Origin: Marimonas lutisalis
GTDB taxonomy: Bacteria; Pseudomonadota; Alphaproteobacteria; Rhodobacterales; Rhodobacteraceae
Assembly (NCBI RefSeq): GCF_005434965.1
Contig: NZ_SKCI01000001.1
Location: 1,076,952 to 1,140,951, forward strand
Reading direction: 5' to 3'
DNA length: 64,000 nucleotides
This document shows positions 18,963 to 25,816 of this stretch, one piece after another. The notes beneath the pieces were generated by a model that was not told where the DNA came from, ran no database searches, and worked only from the letters and a program-made list of their open reading frames with translations. A program made the position numbers and the translations under genes. Each line of letters starts with the position of its first letter. The first letter of the stretch is position 1.

Positions 18963-19776
18963 GGTCTTGTCAGATTAACTTGGCTTGAGGCGGGCAGGGT
19001 GCTTTCGTAGCCTTTGACGATGATCATACGCTCCCCGATCAAGTACTTCAAAACCAGCCCCGAGGTCATCCGCTTGGCGGTGATGCTCTATGTTTGGTTT
19101 CCGCTATCGCTCAGAAACGTCGAAGACCTGCTGCACGAGCGCGGCATCGACGTCAGCCATGAAACCACTCGGTTCTGGTGGAACAGGTTTGGTCCGATGT
19201 TTGCCTCTGAGATCCTGCGGCGGCGTGTTCAGCAGCTGCGCGCCTTTTCCCGATGGCAGTGGCAAGTGGACGAGGTCTTCGTGAAGATCAACGGTGAGCG
19301 GCACTACCTCTGGCGAGCCGTTGACCACGAAGGTGAGGTGCTGGAAAGCGTTGTCACCAAGCGGCGCAACAAGCGCGCTGCATTGAAAATGCTTAGGAAA
19401 TTGATGCGGCGGTATGGTCCACCGGAAGTTCTTGTCACCGATCGGTTTGCTTCATACAAGGCTGCACTTCGCGATCTGGGTTGCGATGATCTGCAGGCTT
19501 GCGGTCGCTGGCTCAACAACCGCGTTGAGAATTCACATCTACCATTTCGACGGCGAGAAAGGGCGATGCAGCGCTTTCGGCGAATGCGAAGTCTGCAGAA
19601 ATTCGTGTCCGTCCACTCTTCCGTCTTCAACCACTTCAACCAAGACCGCAGCCTCTCCAAACGGGATCATTTCAAACGCAACCGAACCGCTGCTCTGGCC
19701 GAGTGGCGCGGTCTCTGCGCGGCATAATGGACAGTGCCACTGTCCTTGCAGAGACGAGTTCGAATTAGTCTGCACC
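18963..19776 (+). mobile_element. IS6-family insertion sequence
   Basis: A single transposase gene with short flanks, about 814 bp, the usual IS6/IS26 size. Candidate ends are GGTCTTGTCAGATTAAC on the left and the inverse of GGTGCAGACTAATTCG on the right; they match only imperfectly, so boundaries are approximate. No 8-bp target duplication is evident. The left side interrupts a glycosyltransferase and the right side interrupts an IS3-family orfA, so the junctions join unrelated sequences, as expected after IS6-mediated deletion. Confidence 0.75.
19020..19727 (+). CDS. IS6-family transposase (DDE)
   Basis: A 235-residue IS6/IS26-type transposase. The N-terminal helix-turn-helix region contains SLRNVEDLLHERGIDVSHETTRFW. 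The DDE catalytic core is visible as WQVDEVFVKINGERHYLWRAVD (first Asp), EVLVTDRFASY (second Asp) and NNRVENSHLPFRRRERAM (Glu region). The frame is intact to a normal C terminus, so the enzyme may be functional. The ATG beginning MIIRSPIKYF is preferred over the TTG two codons upstream. Confidence 0.9.
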   Translation: MIIRSPIKYFKTSPEVIRLAVMLYVWFPLSLRNVEDLLHERGIDVSHETTRFWWNRFGPMFASEILRRRVQQLRAFSRWQWQVDEVFVKINGERHYLWRAVDHEGEVLESVVTKRRNKRAALKMLRKLMRRYGPPEVLVTDRFASYKAALRDLGCDDLQACGRWLNNRVENSHLPFRRRERAMQRFRRMRSLQKFVSVHSSVFNHFNQDRSLSKRDHFKRNRTAALAEWRGLCAA

Positions 19777-19951
19777 ACCCTGTTCAACAACGCCGATCTG
19801 TCCGATCGCGTTGAGACAGGGCATACCTTGTCCCATCAGAACCTCAACCTGCCGTGACTTCGAGACAATCTCTTCGAGCTTTGGTCGCCTGTTTGCCATT
19901 CTTGGTCGTCCATTTCCTAAACATAGCGGTGGACCAGTTCAGTTGGGGAGG
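19777..19951 (-). mobile_element. IS3-family remnant: orfA 5' part with terminal repeat
   Basis: Read leftward from ATG 19899, the sequence encodes MANRRPKLEEIVSK then QVEVLMGQGMP and IGQIGVVEQ, the N-terminal helix-turn-helix of an IS3-family OrfA. It is cut by the IS6 element after about 41 codons. The outer end, TGGACCAGTTCAGTTGGGG at 19930-19948, matches the end at 24610-24627 beside an OrfB remnant, so both pieces are probably from the same IS type. Confidence 0.75.
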
Positions 19952-20150
19952 CTTAGGAAGCACGTCCTTAAACTTGCCACAAACCTTCGAGGCCCAAAGG
20001 CCACGAAGAAACTAGTAAATCGAAAAAAACGGAACAACAAAGATATTCACCGTAGAGGGGCGTCAATCTGCTCTGTTGACGAAGCTGTCGCTGAGTCAAA
20101 GCATTACTTTGGTTTGAACGTAACTTCGTCCGATTAAGTTCCTGCAGCCG
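19952..20150. other. Unassigned stretch beside IS remnants
   Basis: About 200 bases between the IS3-family end and the flavin-dependent gene. It is comparatively AT-rich. One plus-strand open frame crosses it into the IS remnant, but the sequence shows no recognisable motif and begins inside the antisense of orfA. I see no RNA, terminator or promoter that I can defend. Confidence 0.3.
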
Positions 20151-21314
20151 TCAAACTCGAAATGAGAGCGGGTCAAGGTCGTGCCGCACGCGTCCAACAA
20201 ATTCGAAACCATCGCGAGAACCCGCGATGTGATGGATCAGACAATTGGCATCTCGAAATATCCGCTGAATAACACCTGAACGCTGCAGTGCACTCGCTCC
20301 GGCTACGTCATATGCCGACCGGACGATAGCCGTGCCCTGACGAACTGCCGTTAGCGCCGCGAGGCGCATTTCCATTCGCGCACCCGCTGTAGGCTTGCCT
20401 GATTTCATTCCTTCAGCCCAAACGCTGTCTGCCGAACGGTCAAGGCCCGCCCGAAGGCAAAAAAGCAGGCCTTCAGCTTCTTCCAACGCCCGCATCACGG
20501 ATGGTTTGGCTATTGCCGGCGCTCCGGTAAAGCGATTAGTTTTCTCGCCGAGTTCCGTTCTCACCGCATCTATCGCAGCACGAGCGAGGCCCAGATGGAT
20601 GGACGCCACGCTGGTGGAAATCAACCATGCTCCGTGACCCAGAAATCCGCGTTTGCGCCCCTCGACCGGCGTAGAATCCGGCCAGCGATAGATTCTTTCC
20701 TTGGGAACGAAGACATCGTCATAGACGATTTGGTGGCTGCCGGTGGCTGCAAGACCCATCGGGTTCCAAGTCTCGACAATATCCGCCTGAGCGCGAGGCG
20801 ACAGAACCGAAATCATCCGAACACCATTTGGCGCATTGGCATCCTGCAGTAGCAGATCGCCACCGACATAGGTTGCCGCCAGACATCCGGACGCGAAGCC
20901 CCAAGTGCCGGATATCCTCAATCCCTCGTCTTCGCTTGCGAAGTCCAACCGGCCCAGGTTGCTACTTGCCACGCAAGCCTTTGGATCGGAGAAAATTTCT
21001 TCTACCAATTCGTCCGACCCGTTTGCAGCGACAACCGCGGCTGCCATGGCCCAATGTGACGCGACCCATCCAGCGGATGCATCTGCTGCAGCTATCTCGC
21101 TCCCTAATTTGATCCAATCAGCGAGAGTGCCGCCAAGCCCCCCGATCTCTTCGCCGAGCAATATCCGTCCTACGCCGATTTCGAGCATATCATTAGCAAG
21201 TTCGCTCCCGATCCAGCGCCTTTCTTCTGCATCTGCTGCGCCATCGTGCGCCTTTTTGATCACGCCCGGCAGAGCAGCCCAAAGATCCTCTAAAGTACGT
21301 GCCTGTTCAGCCAC
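20151..21314 (-). CDS. Acyl-CoA dehydrogenase-fold flavin-dependent oxygenase/dehydrogenase
   Basis: A 387-residue protein of the acyl-CoA dehydrogenase superfamily, closer in layout to the flavin-dependent monooxygenase branch (HsaA/DszC/HpaB-C2-like) than to true acyl-CoA dehydrogenases. The N-terminal helical domain contains EEIGGLGGTLADWIKLGSEIA. The FMN-contact region reads ISGTWGFASGC and QIVYDDVFVPKERIY. The C-terminal helices include AGASALQRSGVIQRIFRD and a conserved His pair in IHHIAGSRDGFE. Start is GTG with GGGAG upstream. It is divergent from an HxlR regulator with a palindrome between them, so it is probably the regulator's target. The substrate is unknown. Confidence 0.75.
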   Translation of the reverse strand: MAEQARTLEDLWAALPGVIKKAHDGAADAEERRWIGSELANDMLEIGVGRILLGEEIGGLGGTLADWIKLGSEIAAADASAGWVASHWAMAAAVVAANGSDELVEEIFSDPKACVASSNLGRLDFASEDEGLRISGTWGFASGCLAATYVGGDLLLQDANAPNGVRMISVLSPRAQADIVETWNPMGLAATGSHQIVYDDVFVPKERIYRWPDSTPVEGRKRGFLGHGAWLISTSVASIHLGLARAAIDAVRTELGEKTNRFTGAPAIAKPSVMRALEEAEGLLFCLRAGLDRSADSVWAEGMKSGKPTAGARMEMRLAALTAVRQGTAIVRSAYDVAGASALQRSGVIQRIFRDANCLIHHIAGSRDGFEFVGRVRHDLDPLSFRV

Positions 21315-21383
21315 CTTTCAAACTCCCTTTTCAAAGTCTTACCCGGGTCTTTTGCCAACGATCAGGAATATCAACCCGCAAAT

Positions 21384-21404
21384 CAAGTTCAGTTTCTGAA
21401 CTTG
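21384..21404. promoter_or_regulatory. Perfect 9-bp palindrome, candidate HxlR operator
   Basis: CAAGTTCAG (21384-21392) and CTGAACTTG (21396-21404) are exact inverted arms around TTT. The site lies between the divergent flavin-dependent gene (start 21314) and the HxlR gene (start 21462), where an operator controlling both would be expected. Assignment to the adjacent regulator is inference. Confidence 0.55.
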
Positions 21405-21461
21405 CCTGATGCCGCATTCCAGGCGACGATATTGAAAAGATCAGGGGGGAGCGCGCGGAAA

Positions 21462-22157
21462 GTGCCGGACTCGATTTACAGCCAGTTCTGCCCAGTTGCG
21501 ATGGCCACCGAAATACTTGGGTCGCGCTGGACCATCATCTTGATCCGCGAGCTTTGCGCCGGATCGACGCGGTTCAATGATTTACGTCGCGGCGTGCCTC
21601 GCATGTCTTCGGCACTGCTTACCAAACGCCTGCGCGAACTCGAAAACCATGGAATAGTCGAGCGAAGGGCCACTGATAACAGCGCCGGGCAATTCGAATA
21701 TCATCTGACCGACGCTGGCAAAGCCCTGACTGACATCATTGTTGCCATTGGCATTTGGGGGCAAAAGTGGATCAACGCAGAGCTTCAGCTGAACAACACC
21801 GACCCTTCTTTGCTGATGTGGGACATGCGCAGAAGTATCCGTCGGGATCTGCTCCCTGACCGGCGTGTCAATGTTCAGTTCGAATTCACGGATGTTACAC
21901 CAAGAGAAGCACAGTGGTGGGTGGTTTGTGACCCGGACCAAGGCGTCGACTTGTGCCTAAATGACCCTGGCTTCGACGTCGATCTCTATGTCGTGACCGA
22001 CATCAAGACGATGACGGCAATCTGGATGGGGTTAGAGTCGGTTTCAAAGGCTTTGGAAGTCGACAAGCTCCATCTCAGCGGCGATACCGAGGTTGCCAAC
22101 GCTATGAGTGAATGGCTGGGACTAAGCCTTTTTGCTCCCTACCCAAAAGAGAAATAG
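21462..22157 (+). CDS. HxlR-family transcriptional regulator with C-terminal SCP2-like extension
   Basis: A 231-residue regulator. Residues about 8-105 are an HxlR winged helix (FCPVAMATEILGSRWTIILIREL, STRFNDLRRGVPRMSSALLTKRLRELE). The remaining half resembles the SCP2/sterol-carrier-like domain often fused to this family. Start GTG 21462 is chosen by comparison with the paralogue at 62098-62817, whose N terminus aligns residue for residue (MSDTTYPKF versus MPDSIYSQF). The frame is open further left to 21402, but that would place the palindrome inside the gene. It probably controls the divergent flavin enzyme and itself. Confidence 0.8.
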   Translation: MPDSIYSQFCPVAMATEILGSRWTIILIRELCAGSTRFNDLRRGVPRMSSALLTKRLRELENHGIVERRATDNSAGQFEYHLTDAGKALTDIIVAIGIWGQKWINAELQLNNTDPSLLMWDMRRSIRRDLLPDRRVNVQFEFTDVTPREAQWWVVCDPDQGVDLCLNDPGFDVDLYVVTDIKTMTAIWMGLESVSKALEVDKLHLSGDTEVANAMSEWLGLSLFAPYPKEK

Positions 22158-22276
22158 TGCGCGAGGAAAACTGTCCGAACTGCCGCTGACGCTTTATGTG
22201 GATTGATGTCCGCTCTGGGCTCAAACCTGCCGTTCGCTGCGATCTCCATGAACGGCTTCTGTGCGCGAAAGGCCGC

Positions 22277-23197
22277 TCAGCCGAGCCCAGCCTTGCGAAG
22301 GTGCACAACAGTGCCAGGGCTCTCTTCCGCCGCCATCTCCTCAAACACCCAGTCGCGAAAATCAACGATCTTGCGGCTGAACCGGCGGCTCTTGGGATAG
22401 GCAACGGAATAGATCACCTTGTCCTGCGTTTGCTGCGGGAACACCTGTTCAAGCCGGCCCGCCGCGAGATCATCCTCGACGAGAGCTTTGTAGGACAATG
22501 CGACACCCTGCCCACGCTCGGCGGCCGTAATCGCCAAATCGCAATAGGCAAAGGCTGGTCCTTTTGTATGGTCAACGCCCTCTATTCCTGCGCTCGCGAG
22601 CCATTCTTCCCAACAGTCATCGGTCTCATCCCTCAGGAGCGTTTCCTCCTTTAGACCCGCCGGCCCGGTCCTTCGGAGCCGCTCCGCTTTTTCGGGTGCG
22701 CAGACGGCGACTTTGGGCGTGGACATGAAAGGCTCGACCACGACCCCCTCGACAGGGGCGGCACCCCAGTGAATTTCCACATCATGCTCGCCCCGCGAAA
22801 AATCAGTCGGCGGCAACCCTGTCGAAATGACGAGTGACACACCATGGCGGGCGGTGAACCGGTCCATCCGCGGTGTGAGCCACCGCGCAGCGAAGGTTGG
22901 AGTCGCCCGCACTCTCAGGGCTCCACCTGCCTCATCAGAGACATTACGCGTCGCTTCTTCGAGCCCATCCATCAGGCCGGAAAGCGACTCCAGGTAGAAC
23001 CCGCCGGCCCGTGTCAATTCAAGCCGGCGTGGACGTCTGACAAACAGGCTCGTATCCAAAAACTCTTCAAGTTGGCGAACCTGATGGCTAATTGCGGACT
23101 GGCTTATACCCAGCTCCTTCGCGGCATCGGTAAAGCTCAAATGTCGCGCGGCGGCTTCGAACGCCCGCATGGCGGAAAACGGCGGTAATCTTCGCAT
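22277..23197 (-). CDS. LysR-family regulator (GcvA-like)
   Basis: A 306-residue LysR-type regulator. The N-terminal winged helix-turn-helix (LPPFSAMRAFEAAARHLSFTDAAKELGISQSAISHQVRQLEEFL, residues about 3-47) has the LPPLxALRAFEAAARH-like opening of GcvA-type members. The effector domain follows (about 90-300). Start MRRLPPF is preceded by GGAGGTG; an in-frame extension upstream lacks such a site. It is divergent from a gene for a 60-residue exported peptide with two palindromes between them. The ligand is unknown. Confidence 0.85.
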   Translation of the reverse strand: MRRLPPFSAMRAFEAAARHLSFTDAAKELGISQSAISHQVRQLEEFLDTSLFVRRPRRLELTRAGGFYLESLSGLMDGLEEATRNVSDEAGGALRVRATPTFAARWLTPRMDRFTARHGVSLVISTGLPPTDFSRGEHDVEIHWGAAPVEGVVVEPFMSTPKVAVCAPEKAERLRRTGPAGLKEETLLRDETDDCWEEWLASAGIEGVDHTKGPAFAYCDLAITAAERGQGVALSYKALVEDDLAAGRLEQVFPQQTQDKVIYSVAYPKSRRFSRKIVDFRDWVFEEMAAEESPGTVVHLRKAGLG

Positions 23198-23327
23198 CTT
23201 ACACCTCCTGTTCTCGGCGGAGCGATGATTTTTTTTCACGCCCCCATGAAAAGTATATATTTGTCAATAGCTTAGCTATGAATATCCTGTTGGGCATAGC
23301 AAATCAACAGGAAAAAGGAACTCAGCA
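23198..23327. promoter_or_regulatory. Divergent LysR/peptide promoter region with two inverted repeats
   Basis: ATAGC-TTA-GCTAT (23267-23279) is a perfect palindrome of LysR-box size. CCTGTTG (23286-23292) and CAACAGG (23305-23311) form a second perfect pair enclosing another CATAGC half-site. The second lies just upstream of the peptide gene's ribosome site and could also fold in the mRNA leader. The region is AT-rich compared with flanking genes. Confidence 0.55.
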
Positions 23328-23510
23328 ATGAACCGCTTCGCTCTCAAAACCGCCGCCGCAACCTTTGCATTCACGCTCATCGCAGCGACCGCACAGGCCG
23401 CAGATACCTGGAGCACGACAAAGATCGGCACCCAACCCAGCGGTCATGGCGCGGTCATCTCGTGGCCTTGCCCGGGCTACCCGATGCCCGGCGATACGCT
23501 TTCGTCGTAA
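23328..23510 (+). CDS. Small secreted peptide of unknown function
   Basis: A 60-residue product with a clear Sec signal peptide (basic start NRFALK, hydrophobic ATFAFTLIAATAQA, cleavage likely after AQA), leaving about 35 residues. The mature part is rich in Ser/Gly/Pro and ends WPCPGYPMPGDTLSS, with a single cysteine. The frame has a good upstream AAGGA and its own terminator (23520-23549). It is divergent from a LysR regulator, so it is likely that regulator's target. I do not recognise the family. It could be a signalling or metal-binding peptide, or the remnant of a longer protein. Confidence 0.6.
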   Translation: MNRFALKTAAATFAFTLIAATAQAADTWSTTKIGTQPSGHGAVISWPCPGYPMPGDTLSS

Positions 23511-23519
23511 TTCAGGGTC

Positions 23520-23549
23520 GGGCAGCGGCGGCTGAACCGCCGCTTGCCC
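23520..23549 (+). terminator. Terminator hairpin after the small peptide gene
   Basis: GGGCAGCGGCGG pairs with CCGCCGCTTGCCC (one bulged T) around a five-base loop, nine bases after the peptide stop. The T tract is weak, so it may be a processing or rho-assisted end. Confidence 0.55.
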
Positions 23550-23703
23550 CTAACCGATTTACTTCGGGCGCCAAGGCTTAAGTTGGTCTCAGAACCGTCG
23601 TTTGTCGTGATTGGATCGAATACCCGCTTTGAGATTTAAACCAGTCCGATGTTTTCCATACACCTATTGCCCGGGGATTGGTTCAAAATCACAAAAGATC
23701 GCA

Positions 23704-23735
23704 AGACAAGGCCACCTGTGAAGGTGGCCTTGTCT
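23704..23735 (-). terminator. Terminator hairpin after the DUF1127 gene
   Basis: AGACAAGGCCACC and its exact complement form a 13-bp stem with a short loop, ten bases beyond the DUF1127 stop on the minus strand. On that strand it is followed by a T-rich stretch. Confidence 0.75.
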
Positions 23736-23745
23736 CGCCATGTGT

Positions 23746-23991
23746 TCAAGGCAGGCGGAACGCCACCAACTTCGCCGATACGCCCCGATCTGCCTTGCGC
23801 GAGCCTCGGTGGTAGAAGGCGGCGTTGGCCTCGTCGCGGGTGATGCCCATGTCGTCAAGTCGTTCGTCCGGCATGTTGCGTAGCTTGTGCGAGGCGCGAT
23901 AGGCGGCGTTGCGATCGGCGAGCCAGTTCAAGGCGCGCAGCCAGATTGGAGTGTTGGGGGCGCGGCGGGCGGTGTTGGTCTCTGTGTGCAT
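23746..23991 (-). CDS. DUF1127 domain small protein
   Basis: An 81-residue basic protein. The DUF1127 (YjiS-like) signature is in the middle: ASHKLRNMPDERLDDMGITRDEA, followed by the aromatic AAFYHRGS. Small alphaproteobacterial DUF1127 proteins have been linked to RNA/phosphate metabolism and stress responses, but this copy is uncharacterised. It is a single gene with its own terminator, 235 bp from the secreted peptide. DUF1127 genes are often found near LysR regulators, as here. Confidence 0.8.
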   Translation of the reverse strand: MHTETNTARRAPNTPIWLRALNWLADRNAAYRASHKLRNMPDERLDDMGITRDEANAAFYHRGSRKADRGVSAKLVAFRLP

Positions 23992-24142
23992 TTCTTGCTC
24001 CTATTGGCTTTCGTTTCGATGGACCTAGATTGCCCCCCGTCCGCAAGAACCCCGCAAAACCTGCGGACCAAAAAACTTCCTTCAGCGCAAAATTCGCGTA
24101 AAACCAGCAGCGAGAAACGCAAAAACCCTTTGAATACGTCAT

Positions 24143-24272
24143 ATGGCCACCCCGAAGACTGAACATCCATGCCTCAAACTGGTGCTGAACGGGGTGTTTT
24201 CGGCGCGCGACGCATCGGGTCGTGAACTTGCCGGGTTCTCGCGCCGTGGGCAGGCTTTGCTCGCTTATCCTA
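24143..24272 (+). pseudogene. N-terminal fragment of a winged-helix (SARP/BTAD-like) regulator
   Basis: From ATG 24143, 43 codons read TPKTEHPCLKLVLNG, FSARDASGRELAGFSRRGQALLAY. This resembles the opening of a SARP/BTAD-type DNA-binding domain as found at the start of large TPR or cyclase-linked regulators. At about 24273 the sequence becomes the C-terminal part of an IS3-family transposase in another frame, so the gene is truncated. The rest is not in the window. Confidence 0.5.
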
Positions 24273-24630
24273 CGGGGCGCCCCTGCCCTTCATCCGGTCA
24301 GACAATGGGCCTGAGTTCGTCGCTCAGGCCATCAGAGACTGGATCGCAGCGGTTGGTTCGCAGACAGCCTGCATCGAACCAGGAAGCCCTTGGGAGAATG
24401 GATGCTGCGAAAGCTTCAACGGCCGGTTCCGAGACGAACTGCTCAACGGCGAGATCTTCTACACCCTACGTGAAGCACAGATCATCATCGAAGAATGGAG
24501 GAAGCACTACAACACCAGGAGACCGCACAGTGCATTGGGATATCGCCCGCCGGCCCCGGAAACCATCATCCCGATGGAACCAAGGCCAATCATGCACTAA
24601 CAATCAACTTGGACCAGTCAGATTGGGCTG
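24273..24630 (+). mobile_element. IS3-family remnant: orfB 3' part with terminal repeat
   Basis: The frame ending at TAA 24600 encodes the C-terminal third of an IS3-family OrfB integrase: FIRSDNGPEFVAQAIRDWI, EPGSPWENGCCESFNGRFRDE and YNTRRPHSALGYRPPAPE. The DDE motif's second Asp and the Glu are thus present, but the N-terminal part is gone. The end TGGACCAGTCAGATTGGG (24610-24627) matches the orfA-side end at 19930-19948, implying the same IS type. Confidence 0.85.
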
Positions 24631-24670
24631 CTCAGGGCGTTTTGGATTTTTTAAGCTGCGGTTGCTCAAC

Positions 24671-24704
24671 AAAAAAATCCCTCTAAGGCGCTGACCTTAA
24701 AGGG
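24671..24704 (-). terminator. Terminator of tRNA-Asn
   Basis: On the minus strand CCCTTTAAGG and CCTTAGAGGG form a stem with a two-base internal mismatch and a six-base loop, followed by seven T residues, eight bases beyond the tRNA CCA end. Confidence 0.8.
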
Positions 24705-24711
24705 CTTTTTA

Positions 24712-24786
24712 TGGCTCCGGCGGTAGGGATCGAACCTACGACCAATTGATTAACAGTCAACTGCTCTACCGCTGAGCTACGCCGGA
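24712..24786 (-). tRNA. tRNA-Asn (GTT)
   Basis: A 75-nt cloverleaf with encoded CCA. The acceptor is TCCGGCG/CGCCGGA, the anticodon stem GTTGA/TCAAT encloses loop CTGTTAA (anticodon GTT) and the T arm contains GGTTCGATCC. The IS3-family remnant ends about 80 bases downstream of it. The tRNA itself is intact, with no duplicated 3' end nearby. Confidence 0.95.
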
Positions 24787-24865
24787 ACACAGGCGGTCAT
24801 TTAGCAAAGCCGGGCGGGGGCGTCCAGAGGGTTTCGTGACAAAAATTCACGGGCCCGTCCCGCGG

Positions 24866-25777
24866 TCACGAGAGCACGAATTCGGCATCCGCCGAGAGAT
24901 GGGGGTGCGGTGTAACACGCCTTTTGCCGGTGAGATCGACCAGGTGGGCGAACACGTTGCGGGTGGCCGCGCCGAGGAGCGCCTTTGGCGTGTCGGTGTA
25001 GATGCGCTTTGCCAGGTCGAAAGCGGTGGCCGGGCCATCGGCCAGGGCCGCCAGGATTTCGGCTTCGCGCCCCTGGCGATGCGCGATCAACCAGTCGAGC
25101 CGGGCGGCGGGATCGTCGATCGGCGCGCCATGGCCGGGGTGGAAGACACGCCAGTCCGACTGCCGGAGCCGCGCGCAGGAGGCCATGAAATCGGTCAGGT
25201 CGCCATCGGGGGGCGAGACGAGCGAAGACGCCCATCCCATCACGTGATCCCCGCAGAAGAGCGCATCGTTCCATTGAAAGCTGAGGTGATTGCCGTAATG
25301 GCCCGGCGTGTGGATCGCGCGCAGCGCCCAGCCATCGCCCGCGACCGTTTCGCCATCCTCGACAATCACATCCGGGTGGAAATGCGCATCCACCCCTTCG
25401 CCGCCGCCCGCAAGCCCCTGGTCGGCCAGCTGGTGCATCACCTGCGATCGTCCGGCCTGCCAGTCTCCGAAGGCCAGAACCGGCGCGCCGGTTTCCCGCG
25501 CGAGGGCGCGTGAGAGCGGCGAATGATCGACATGCGAATGGGTGACGAAGATATGGGTGATTTTCTGGCCGGGCCGCAGGGCAGCCAGGATCGCGGATAG
25601 ATGCGCATCGTTTTCCGGCCCCGGATCGATCACCGCCAGGCCGCGCGTGCCCAGCAGATAGGTATTGGTGCCGCGATAAGTCATCGGCGAGGGGTTGGGG
25701 CACAGCACGCGCGTGAGCCCGGGCTCGATCTCGATTGCGTCGCCGGGGGCGGGGTTGAAATCGTCGGGGGCTTGCAT
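24866..25777 (-). CDS. Metallo-beta-lactamase fold hydrolase (LACTB2-like)
   Basis: A 303-residue MBL-fold protein with the zinc motif THSHVDHSPL (about residues 99-108), later ligands in HTPGHYGNHL (His about 157-162) and CGDHVMG, and a C-terminal winged-helix-like tail. The layout matches the LACTB2/glyoxalase-II-like group that includes thioester hydrolases and nucleases; the substrate cannot be told. It is divergent from the sensor kinase gene, with 39 bp between the starts. Confidence 0.85.
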   Translation of the reverse strand: MQAPDDFNPAPGDAIEIEPGLTRVLCPNPSPMTYRGTNTYLLGTRGLAVIDPGPENDAHLSAILAALRPGQKITHIFVTHSHVDHSPLSRALARETGAPVLAFGDWQAGRSQVMHQLADQGLAGGGEGVDAHFHPDVIVEDGETVAGDGWALRAIHTPGHYGNHLSFQWNDALFCGDHVMGWASSLVSPPDGDLTDFMASCARLRQSDWRVFHPGHGAPIDDPAARLDWLIAHRQGREAEILAALADGPATAFDLAKRIYTDTPKALLGAATRNVFAHLVDLTGKRRVTPHPHLSADAEFVLS

Positions 25778-25816
25778 GGCTCTTCCTTGTTGCGCGGACC
25801 GGATGTAGGAATAGGC

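Noticed and set aside
19811-20137. Plus-strand 108-codon frame beside the IS6 element
   Set aside because: It begins inside the antisense of the IS3 orfA remnant and shows no recognisable motif after it.
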